In this document: piece after piece, positions 1 to 6,394 of the stretch | How the letters are laid out: every line of letters begins with the position of its first letter | Numbering within the stretch: the stretch's first letter is position 1 | NCBI GenBank assembly: GCA_002405555.1 | Contig: DHMA01000127.1 | Span: 1-8,254, forward strand | DNA: 8,254 nucleotides | Reading direction: 5' to 3' | From: Opitutia bacterium UBA4654 | Lineage (GTDB): Bacteria; Verrucomicrobiota; Verrucomicrobiia; Opitutales; Intestinicryptomonadaceae | Translations under genes and position numbers: made by a program | Notes under the pieces: generated by a model | What the model was told of the DNA's origin: nothing | The model's database searches: none | What the model saw: the letters and a program-made list of their open reading frames with translations, nothing else

Positions 1-57
1 AATCGGCGCGCCCGCACTCCGCCGCTTTCGGGCGTAAAAAATGCGATTGAACGACCA

Positions 58-87
58 TTTACAATTTGCTATTGCTTGCAACATTAT
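58..87 (+). promoter_or_regulatory. Candidate sigma70-type promoter for the aminotransferase-like gene
   Basis: TTTACA (58-63, five of six matches to the -35 consensus) lies 18 bp before CATTAT (82-87, four of six matches to the -10). It sits in an AT-rich patch unlike the GC-rich surroundings. Transcription would start near 94 and give a leader of about 28 nt to the ATG at 122. This argues against the ATGs at 41 and 89. It is a consensus match by eye only. Confidence 0.3.
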
Positions 88-121
88 TATGGAAAATTTT
101 TCGGAAAAGATAACGTGGTTC

Positions 122-1129
122 ATGCCGCGTCCGCCGCGCAAATTCCTCAAACGCGGCGCGGGTCTGCCGCGCGGGCGCGAGTTTTTTGCGTGCGGCAGGG
201 ACGCGTTGCGGAGGGCGTTGAAGCTCGAAAAATTTTGCCGCCCGCGCAGGCTCTGGATTCCCGAATTTTTCTGTCCGAGCGTTGCGCGTACGCTCCGCGC
301 CGACTTCGACGTGCGCTTTTTTTGCGACCTGCCCTCCGAACCGGCTCCGCGCTTCGAAACAATAGGCGCAAGGAACGGCGACGCCGTTCTCATCGTAAAT
401 TTCTTCGGGCTTCGCGACGCCGAGACATGGAGCGAATGGCTCTCCGAACACGGCGGGGTTGTGCCGATTTTCGACCACTCGCACGCGCCGTTTTCAAGCT
501 GGGCGGAATCGGAAACGCGCGGATATTCGTTTGCGTCGCTGCGCAAAACGCTTCCGCTGCCCGACGGCGGCTTTCTGAAATCGGAAAGCCCCGCGAAGAT
601 GTTCCTTGCGGGCGGCACTCCCGCCGACTTCGCAGCCGACGCCGCGTCGGGCGAGCTGCTCGACTCGTTCGCGGGCTACGACGCCGCCGAGGCGTTCTAC
701 TATTCTGGCGAAAACAAGCTCGACGGACGCAGGGGAATTTCGAGAATGTCGAAGTACTCGCTTGCTGTCCTCGAAAATTTCGACGCGGAAAAGGCGGCGC
801 GCGCTACGTTCCGCAATCTTAAAATTTTTTGCGAAAACCTCAAAGCGTCTAAAAACTACACCGAGCTGAACGCGGCGTTCGGAAACCTATCCGACCCGTT
901 CCGCGCGTTCTCGCCCGCGCTCAAATTCGCCGACATGCGCGCGCGCGACAGATACCACAACGCGCTCTACGCGGCTGGCGCAAAGCCGTCAATCTACTGG
1001 GGCGGGCTGGGCAACGCGGTCTCGCCGCGCGCGCGGAAGGAAAGCGACACCACTTTCGTTATCCCGCTCGACTTCCGCCACTCGGAAGACGACGCGTTCA
1101 GGCTTGCGGAATTTGTGTCGAATCTCTGA
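122..1129 (+). CDS. DegT/DnrJ-type PLP-dependent aminotransferase-like protein
   Basis: The 335-residue product resembles fold-type I PLP enzymes of the DegT/DnrJ/EryC1 group, which act on sugar or related substrates, often in surface-polysaccharide pathways. From the start at 122, an SGR-like opening (CGRDALRRAL, 24-33) is followed by WIPEFFCPS (45-53), a hydrophobic strand ending in NFFGL (93-97), an Asp in FDHSHA (D118, the position that would contact the PLP ring nitrogen) and SFASLRKTLPLPDGG (136-150). K142 in that last motif is the likely Schiff-base lysine. The end (IPLDFRHSEDDAFRLAEF) fits the usual C-terminus. In-frame ATGs also exist at 41 and 89. I chose 122 because the stretch before it is AT-rich and promoter-like and adds residues unlike the family. 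The last 32 bp overlap the convergent gluQRS gene. The substrate cannot be told. Sequence conservation is loose, so it could be a non-catalytic relative. Confidence 0.72.
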   Translation: MPRPPRKFLKRGAGLPRGREFFACGRDALRRALKLEKFCRPRRLWIPEFFCPSVARTLRADFDVRFFCDLPSEPAPRFETIGARNGDAVLIVNFFGLRDAETWSEWLSEHGGVVPIFDHSHAPFSSWAESETRGYSFASLRKTLPLPDGGFLKSESPAKMFLAGGTPADFAADAASGELLDSFAGYDAAEAFYYSGENKLDGRRGISRMSKYSLAVLENFDAEKAARATFRNLKIFCENLKASKNYTELNAAFGNLSDPFRAFSPALKFADMRARDRYHNALYAAGAKPSIYWGGLGNAVSPRARKESDTTFVIPLDFRHSEDDAFRLAEFVSNL

Positions 1130-1979
1130 GTTCGCGCAGTTTTGCGGCGTCGAGGTTGCAAATCAGCATTTTGTTTTCGGAGGATTTCGACATAGACGAC
1201 TTTGAAAGTTTTGCGCCGTCGCCGCCTCGCACAAGCGGGCAGTGGAAAAATTCGGGAACGGAAAATCCCAACGCGCGGTACAGCAAAATCTGCCGCGCGG
1301 TCGAAAGAAGCAAATCCATGCCGCGCACGGCTTCGGTGATTTCCATGGCGGCGTCGTCCGCGACAACGGCAAGCTCGTACGACGGCTCGCCGCTTTTGCG
1401 CCACACGAGGAAATCGCCGAAATCCGCGCCAGCGGCAAAGGACATTTGCCCGCAGTTGTTGTCGCAAAATCCGATTTCCGCGCCGAACGGCACGGTGAAA
1501 CGCCAGTTTGCAAAACGCGGATTTTCAATGTCGGCTGTTCGGCGCGGAGCGGAGCGCATTTCGGGGGGAAAGATTTTTTCGGGCGAAGCGAAGTCGAACT
1601 TTCTTTCGGGGAATTTTCCAGCCGCGGCGATTTCCGCCCGCGACGCTTCGCAGGGATACACAAAGCCCATGTCGGAAAGTTTTTCCACCAAGCTCCAATA
1701 ATAGCCGAAGCGCAGGCTCTGCTCGTAGGGCGCAAACTTTCCGCCGACGCCCCAGCCCTCGTCCCAATCCAAGCCGATTGCGGAGATGTCCCGCGCGGCG
1801 GCGGCGGAATATTCGGGACGGCAGCGGGCGCGGTCGATGTCCTCCATGCGCAGAACGATTTTACCGCCGCGCCTGCGGGCGCGTTTCCACGCGGTTATGA
1901 ACGTTGCGGCGTGCCCGACGTGCAGAAGCCCCGACGGCGTGGGCGCGATTCTCCCGCGGTATGTCGCGGAACGGCTCAT
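1098..1979 (-). CDS. gluQ: Glutamyl-Q tRNA(Asp) synthetase (GluQRS)
   Basis: GluQRS is a paralogue of the catalytic core of glutamyl-tRNA synthetase. It activates glutamate and attaches it to queuosine at position 34 of tRNA(Asp). The 293 residues show the class I signature PSGLLHVGHA (15-24), RMEDIDRAR (44-52), YEQS (85-88), the ELAVVADDA and EITEAVRGMDLL stretches (202-224) and a KMSKS-type loop AKLSKS (256-261). No anticodon-binding domain follows, which separates it from GluRS (about 480 residues). Two oddities stand out. The zinc site of the E. coli enzyme (Cys-x-Cys, then Tyr and Cys) is reduced to one Cys at C110. Only about 33 residues follow the KMSKS loop, including a short SKSSMSKSS near-repeat. 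The start overlaps the uvrC stop as ATGA (1976-1979), so it is probably translationally coupled as the last gene of the mutS-uvrC operon. Its 3' end overlaps the convergent gene. Confidence 0.86.
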   Translation of the reverse strand: MSRSATYRGRIAPTPSGLLHVGHAATFITAWKRARRRGGKIVLRMEDIDRARCRPEYSAAAARDISAIGLDWDEGWGVGGKFAPYEQSLRFGYYWSLVEKLSDMGFVYPCEASRAEIAAAGKFPERKFDFASPEKIFPPEMRSAPRRTADIENPRFANWRFTVPFGAEIGFCDNNCGQMSFAAGADFGDFLVWRKSGEPSYELAVVADDAAMEITEAVRGMDLLLSTARQILLYRALGFSVPEFFHCPLVRGGDGAKLSKSSMSKSSENKMLICNLDAAKLRELRDSTQIPQA

Positions 1980-3484
1980 TGTTTGGGCGGGGAGGAGTCG
2001 GGAAAATTCGAGTCGAGAAATTCGCGCAGTTCGCGGGCGGTCTCGAAGCCTATTCCGTCAACCTCGCGCAGCTGCGCGATTGTCGCGGTCTTGATTTTCG
2101 CAATAGAGCCGAAATGTTTCAAGAGGGCGGCTATGCGCTTTTCGCCCAAGCCGCTGAAATCGTCGAGAATGCTCTCGCGGATTTTGCGCGAGCGCAGGGA
2201 CTCACTGAACGAGTTTGCGAACCTGTGCGCCTCGTCGCGCACGCGTTGCAGAAGCTTCAAGCCCTCGTGGCGGCGCGGCAGCAGGATTTCCTCGAAATTG
2301 TCGGTTATAATTGTCTCTTCGCGCTTGGCAAGCCCCGCGATTGTCGGCGGCTTTATGCCCGCCTCGTCAAAGGCTTTCATCGCAGAAAACACCTGCCCCT
2401 TGCCGCCGTCGATTAGCACGAGGTCGGGCATGGGGCTGCCCTGTTCGGCGAGGCGCGAATACCGACGCCCGACGACCTCTTTCATTGCGCGGAAGTCGTC
2501 GTTGCCGACGAACGACTTTATCTTGAAGCGGCGGTATTTATTCTTTGCGGGCTCGCCGCCGTCGAAATGCACCATCGACGCCACGCAGAAGCTTCCCGAA
2601 ATGTGCGAGATGTCGAAGCACTCTATGCTGCGCGGCTCGCGCGGAAGCTTGAGCGTCTTTTTGAGCGAGTCCATCGCGAGAATCGCGACGCCTGCCGACG
2701 AGCGCGAGATGTCCGCCGAGACTCCGCCGCGGGCGTTTGCCTCGCGCGTTTCGAGCACCGCGGAAACGAGGTCGCGCCACTTCGCCGCCTTTTCGTATTC
2801 GAAGGCTTCGGCGGCCTCGCGCATTTTCGCGGTGGCGTTTTCTATGATTTCGCCGTTTTTATCCTCCAAAAACGCGAGGGCGTCCGACACGCGCTGCTTG
2901 TATTCCTCCTCCGACACCACGTTTTCGAAGCCCGAAATTTCGCCGCGGGCGTCGTCGTACAGAAGCCAGCGGCCGTCGTCGAGCCGCTTGGGGCGGGCGT
3001 CGTAAAGCAGAATGCCGAACTTCTTTTTGATTTCGTTGAGCGCGCAGCGCAACGCGGCCGTGCCGAGATAGGGACCGAAATACAGCGAGCCGTCGTCCTT
3101 GCGGTTGCGGGCGAACGTGAAGCGCGGAAGCTTCGAAAACATTTCGACGCGCAGGTGCAGGAAGTTTTTGTTGTCCTTTTCGAGCGTGTTGTAGCGCGGC
3201 TTCCACTGCTTGATTAGCTTGCTTTCGAGGATTAACGCCTCGGCTTCGGAGCGCGTGTTGACAAAGTCGAAGTCGGCAATGCAGTCTATCAGAGAGGAGA
3301 CTTTCGGGTTGGACGCGCGGGTCTTGTACGACGCCGTGAAATACTGGCTCACCCTGCGGCGCAGATTCAACGCCTTGCCGATGTATATCACGTTTCCGAG
3401 CGAGTCTTTCATGATATACACGCCGCTTGTGGTAGGCAAACGCCTGACCTTTTCCGAAAGAGTATGTCTGCCGTCGGAGTCCAT
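1976..3484 (-). CDS. uvrC: UvrABC system protein C (compact form)
   Basis: UvrC makes both incisions in nucleotide excision repair after UvrA and UvrB locate the lesion. The order of domains is classic. A GIY-YIG nuclease makes the 3' cut (GVY 21-23, YIGK 34-37, probable catalytic Y23, Y34, K37, R44, E87, N99). A UVR helix pair at about 213-246 binds UvrB. An RNase H-like nuclease makes the 5' cut (ECFDISH at 288-294 with D291, DD at 329-330, LIDGGKGQ at 357-364 with D359, RDEAH ending at H420). Tandem helix-hairpin-helix motifs lie at about 438-490. At 502 residues it is about 100 shorter than the E. coli protein. The segment that normally carries four Fe-S cysteines (here about 156-190) has none, and most of the stretch between UVR and RNase H is missing. 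All expected nuclease residues are present, so it is probably active. Its ATG overlaps the mutS stop (TGATG, 3482-3486) and no Shine-Dalgarno is seen, which suggests reinitiation. Confidence 0.95.
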   Translation of the reverse strand: MDSDGRHTLSEKVRRLPTTSGVYIMKDSLGNVIYIGKALNLRRRVSQYFTASYKTRASNPKVSSLIDCIADFDFVNTRSEAEALILESKLIKQWKPRYNTLEKDNKNFLHLRVEMFSKLPRFTFARNRKDDGSLYFGPYLGTAALRCALNEIKKKFGILLYDARPKRLDDGRWLLYDDARGEISGFENVVSEEEYKQRVSDALAFLEDKNGEIIENATAKMREAAEAFEYEKAAKWRDLVSAVLETREANARGGVSADISRSSAGVAILAMDSLKKTLKLPREPRSIECFDISHISGSFCVASMVHFDGGEPAKNKYRRFKIKSFVGNDDFRAMKEVVGRRYSRLAEQGSPMPDLVLIDGGKGQVFSAMKAFDEAGIKPPTIAGLAKREETIITDNFEEILLPRRHEGLKLLQRVRDEAHRFANSFSESLRSRKIRESILDDFSGLGEKRIAALLKHFGSIAKIKTATIAQLREVDGIGFETARELREFLDSNFPDSSPPKQ

Positions 3485-6072
3485 CAGAAAAACGAGAGCT
3501 GTTTGAAGTTGCTTTCGCCGTCGGGCGGAGTCTGGCGCGGGCGGCGTTTCGCCTTGGGCTTGCGGACGCCGCCGAGGTTGTCGACAATGCCGTCGCCCTC
3601 GGCTTCAAGCTCGGAGAGAATGCGTTTTGCGCGGTCGATGACCTTTTCGGGAAGCCCCGCAAGCCGCGCAACCTGAATGCCGTAGGACTTGTCCGCCGCG
3701 CCCTTTTCTATTCTGCGCACGAAAATGATTTCGTCGTTCCACTCCTTGACGCAGACACGGTAGTTTGCCAGTCGCGGCAGGGTTTCCTCCAGCTTCGTGA
3801 TTTCGTGGTAGTGGGTTGCGAAAAGCGTTTTCGGGCCCTGCGCGCCGTCGCCGTGAATGAACTCCGCGACAGCCCACGCGATGCTAAGGCCGTCGTAGGT
3901 GCTTGTGCCGCGCCCGATTTCGTCGAGAATGATTAGCGAGCGGTCGGTTGCGTTGTTCAAGATGTTCGCGGTTTCGTTCATTTCGACCATGAACGTTGAG
4001 TTGCCGCGCGAGAGTTCGTCGGACGCGCCCACGCGGCTGAAAATTCTGTCCACAACGCCCATGCGGCAGCGCTTTGCGGGCACAAAACAGCCCGTCTGCG
4101 CCATGAGCGCGATGAGCGCGATTTGCCTGATGTACGTAGATTTGCCCGCCATGTTGGGGCCCGTAATCAGGGCAATCTGCTCGCCCGACGACGAAAGGAA
4201 AGTGTCGTTGGGCACAAAGGAATCGGTGCGGGCAAGCCCCATGCCGTCGCGGCGGAGCATTTGCTCCACGACGGGGTGGCGGCCGTCGTAGATTTCGATT
4301 GCGTCCGACTCGTCCACATCGGGCTTGCAGTAGTCCCACTCGCGCGAGAGTTCCGCCCAGCCCCTGAAAACGTCGATTTGCGAGAGCAGCTCGGAGGTCG
4401 CCGAAAGCGCGTCGGAATATTGCAGAACGTCGGAGACAAGCTGCTGGAAAATCTCCTCCTCGCGCCGTTTGGAAAGCTCCTCGGCGTGCAGGATTTCGCG
4501 CTCCTTGCGGCGGAGCGACTCCGTCGTGAAACGCTCGGCGTTTGTCATCGTCTGCTTCCTGATGTATTCGGGCGGAACCTGCGAAAGGTAGGACTTCGTT
4601 ACCTCTATGAAATACCCGAACGCGCCGTTGTATTTTACGCGGAGGTTTTTTATGCCCGTGCGGTTCTGCTCCTCGCGTTCGAGGTCGGCAAGCCACGTCA
4701 TGTTGTCGCTCGAAAGCGAGCGCAGGCGGTCAAGCTCGGCGTCGAAGCCCTCGCGGATTGCGCCGCCGTCCTGAATTTTCGACGGAACGTCGTCGGAAAG
4801 CGCGCGGGAAAGAAGAGATTGCAGGGCGGAGAAATCGCCTATTTCGGACGCCGCCTTTGCGCACAACGCGCCGCCCACGCGCGACAGGCACTCGCGGATA
4901 GGCTCGAACTGCTCGACCGTCGTCTGTATCGCGGAAAGCTCGCGCGGGTTGCGCACCCTGTTTTGCAGGCGCGAGAGTATCCTCGGAATGTCGCGGACCT
5001 GCGAAAGCCTTTCGGCAAGGCGCGAGCATTCGGCGGGGGCGGCGTAAAGCTCCCACACGGTGTCCTGCCTGCGCTTAATCTCGGCGGGTTCGATTGTGGG
5101 CGCGGAGAGGTACGCCTCCAAGAGCCTTGCGCCCGCCGCGGTTTGGGTTCTGTCCATGACGGAAATCAGGCTGCCCTCGCGCCCGCCCGTCGTCGCCCTG
5201 AAAATTTCGAGGTTGCGCTGGGTGGAAGGGTCGATGAGCACGCACTTTTTGCCCGAAAACTTGCGGAGAGTCCTGAGGTTTTGCGGACGCCCGCGCAGGT
5301 TCTCGGTAGCGTAGAAGACGAGAGCTCCCGCGGGGCCCGTCAGCCGCGAGCCTCGCGCTATGCCGAAGCCCTCCAAACCCAAGACTCCCAAAGTTTCGCG
5401 GATTTGCGCCGCCCCCCACGCGGGTTCGAAGCGGTAGTCGTGCAAAAGCGTTACGGGGGTGAGGTCTATTATGCCCCTGAACAGCGAGTTCCACATCGAA
5501 AGCGCGGGGTTCTCGCCCCAGCGGCGCGATGCGTCTTCGGGCAAAACAATTTCCTTTGGGTTGCATGCCGAAAGTATCGGGAGAAAGTCGGCGGGCGTGT
5601 CGAACTCGGCGCAATAAAATTCGGCGGTGCTCAAATCGAGCCACGAGGCGTAGAGTTTGTGCGCGGCGTCGATGTCCAATGCCATGACGAAGTTGCCGTG
5701 GCGGCTGTCGAGCTGGCTGTCTTCAATCGTAGTTCCGGGGGTGAGGATTCTCGAAAGCGAGCGTTTTACAAGCTGTCCGGGCTTGGGAATTTCGTTCTGG
5801 TCGCAGATGGCGACTTTCCTGCCCGCCGCGAGAAGCTTCGGAATATATTGGTCTGCGGCGTGGTAGGGAATGCCCGCCATGGGGTAGTTCTGCCGCTTTG
5901 TGAGCGTTATGCCGAGTATGCGCGAGCCTTCCACGGCGTCGTCGTAGAACATTTCGTAGAAGTCGCCGAGCCTGAACAGCAGGATTGTGTCGGACGCAAG
6001 CGAGTTGCGCACGCTCCAATACTGCTCCATCATGGGAGTTTGTTTGTCGGACTTTTTTTCGCTCTTTGCCAT
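3484..6072 (-). CDS. mutS: DNA mismatch repair protein MutS
   Basis: MutS recognises mismatches and small loops and recruits MutL using ATP. At 862 residues it has the normal length for the MutS1 family. The mismatch-wedge motif GDFYEMF (36-42, with F38 and E40) is intact. Connector, lever and clamp domains follow, with the clamp around NLRVKYNGAFGYFIEVTKS (476-494). The ATPase has Walker A GPNMAGKST (638-646), the signature NSTFMVEMNE (691-700), Walker B SLIILDE with D717/E718, H754 in FATHYHE, and KSYGIQVA (795-802). The short basic tail after about 820 ends in QLSFF (858-862), a good match to the beta-sliding-clamp motif QL[SD]LF. It is the first gene of a minus-strand operon with uvrC and gluQRS. 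The usual partner mutL is not in the window. GGAAAG lies 4 nt before the ATG and could be a weak ribosome binding site. A divergent AT-rich promoter region lies upstream. Confidence 0.98.
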   Translation of the reverse strand: MAKSEKKSDKQTPMMEQYWSVRNSLASDTILLFRLGDFYEMFYDDAVEGSRILGITLTKRQNYPMAGIPYHAADQYIPKLLAAGRKVAICDQNEIPKPGQLVKRSLSRILTPGTTIEDSQLDSRHGNFVMALDIDAAHKLYASWLDLSTAEFYCAEFDTPADFLPILSACNPKEIVLPEDASRRWGENPALSMWNSLFRGIIDLTPVTLLHDYRFEPAWGAAQIRETLGVLGLEGFGIARGSRLTGPAGALVFYATENLRGRPQNLRTLRKFSGKKCVLIDPSTQRNLEIFRATTGGREGSLISVMDRTQTAAGARLLEAYLSAPTIEPAEIKRRQDTVWELYAAPAECSRLAERLSQVRDIPRILSRLQNRVRNPRELSAIQTTVEQFEPIRECLSRVGGALCAKAASEIGDFSALQSLLSRALSDDVPSKIQDGGAIREGFDAELDRLRSLSSDNMTWLADLEREEQNRTGIKNLRVKYNGAFGYFIEVTKSYLSQVPPEYIRKQTMTNAERFTTESLRRKEREILHAEELSKRREEEIFQQLVSDVLQYSDALSATSELLSQIDVFRGWAELSREWDYCKPDVDESDAIEIYDGRHPVVEQMLRRDGMGLARTDSFVPNDTFLSSSGEQIALITGPNMAGKSTYIRQIALIALMAQTGCFVPAKRCRMGVVDRIFSRVGASDELSRGNSTFMVEMNETANILNNATDRSLIILDEIGRGTSTYDGLSIAWAVAEFIHGDGAQGPKTLFATHYHEITKLEETLPRLANYRVCVKEWNDEIIFVRRIEKGAADKSYGIQVARLAGLPEKVIDRAKRILSELEAEGDGIVDNLGGVRKPKAKRRPRQTPPDGESNFKQLSFF

Positions 6073-6089
6073 TGAACTTTCCGTCGCTT

Positions 6090-6132
6090 ATTATAGTCTG
6101 TATATTTAAAATTAATCCCCCGAAACATTCAA
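6090..6132 (-). promoter_or_regulatory. Candidate mutS operon promoter(s)
   Basis: The 80-bp AT-rich gap before mutS holds two possible minus-strand promoters. One is a perfect TATAAT (6090-6095), but it lacks a good -35 and would give a leader of only about 10 nt. The other is TTGAAT (6127-6132), 18 bp, then TAAATA (6103-6108), with a leader of about 23 nt that keeps the GGAAAG before the ATG. Either would drive mutS, uvrC and gluQRS together. No operator such as a LexA box is recognised. Confidence 0.35.
6101..6112 (+). promoter_or_regulatory. Candidate -10 elements for the FmdB-like operon
   Basis: On the plus strand TATATT (6101-6106) and TAAAAT (6107-6112) each match the -10 consensus at five of six places. 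No convincing -35 is visible for either. Transcription would start about 34-40 nt before the ATG at 6153. The call rests mainly on this being the only intergenic space upstream of a tight four-gene run. Confidence 0.25.
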
Positions 6133-6145
6133 CCATTGTTTCAAC
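6122..6145. repeat. Short inverted and direct repeats in the divergent intergenic region
   Basis: GAAACA (6122-6127) and TGTTTC (6137-6142) form a perfect 6-bp inverted repeat with a 9-nt spacer. TTCAAC occurs at 6128-6133 and again at 6140-6145, a 12-bp period. They lie in the probable leader of the FmdB-like gene and over the mutS -35 candidate, so they could be an operator for both directions. The repeats are short and could be chance in AT-rich DNA. Confidence 0.3.
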
Positions 6146-6152
6146 AAAAAAA

Positions 6153-6374
6153 ATGCCAATCTACGAATACAAGTGCAAGAAATGCGGCGAAAGCTTCGAA
6201 GCCCTCGTCCGCGGAACGCAAAAACCCGCATGCCCCAAATGCGGGTCGAAGAACCTTTCGAAGCTCGTGTCGGGCTTTGCGGTGTCGGTAAAATCGGCGT
6301 CGGCGTGCAAACATTCGGGCGGCGGCGGACACCCGCACGGCTGCTGTTGCGGACACTGCGGCTGCGGACACTAA
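6153..6374 (+). CDS. FmdB-family zinc-ribbon protein with Cys/His-rich tail
   Basis: This 73-residue protein begins MPIYEYKCKKCG, the hallmark of the small FmdB/CxxC-CxxC zinc-ribbon family (putative regulatory proteins of unclear function). C8, C11, C27 and C30 form the two CxxC knuckles expected to hold one zinc. The C-terminus is unusual. From C52 to H73 it is Gly-rich and contains about ten Cys or His residues, including a CCC run (64-66), and may bind a second metal. The ATG at 6153 was chosen because the family motif starts there, although the reading frame is open further upstream into mutS. Eight A residues (6146-6153) run into the start codon and no Shine-Dalgarno is present. It leads a plus-strand run, with the next start 20 bp after its stop. 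Confidence 0.88.
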   Translation: MPIYEYKCKKCGESFEALVRGTQKPACPKCGSKNLSKLVSGFAVSVKSASACKHSGGGGHPHGCCCGHCGCGH

Positions 6375-6394
6375 GCCCAAACACCCGCCGCGCA

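Noticed and set aside
2..37. Possible last 11 codons of an upstream gene ending in TAA at 35-37
   Set aside because: Too short to recognise; the other frames are equally possible.
41..121. N-terminal extension of the aminotransferase-like gene from ATG 41 or 89
   Set aside because: The stretch is AT-rich, contains a promoter-like pair and encodes residues that do not fit the family start. Not excluded completely.
1072..1088. Perfect hairpin CTTCCG/CGGAAG near the convergent gene ends, considered as a terminator
   Set aside because: It lies inside the coding region, has only a 6-bp stem and no T-run follows on either strand.
1242..3005. 587-codon open frame on the plus strand opposite gluQRS and uvrC
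   Set aside because: It changes codon phase relative to the true genes between gluQRS and uvrC and has no recognisable domain; it is a by-product of base composition.
4123..6075. 650-codon open frame on the plus strand opposite mutS
   Set aside because: Its first codon base pairs with the third base of mutS codons, which is rarely A, so stop codons are rare. The translation is Arg/Ala/Val-rich with no motif, while mutS is unmistakable.
5985..6152. 56-codon extension of the first FmdB-like gene into mutS
   Set aside because: The family always starts at the MPIY motif; the extension is antisense to mutS and crosses the promoter region.
6173..6394. Upstream extension of the lipoprotein reading frame
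   Set aside because: It overlaps the zinc-ribbon gene in another frame and would bury the signal peptide; the ATG at 6395 places the lipobox correctly.
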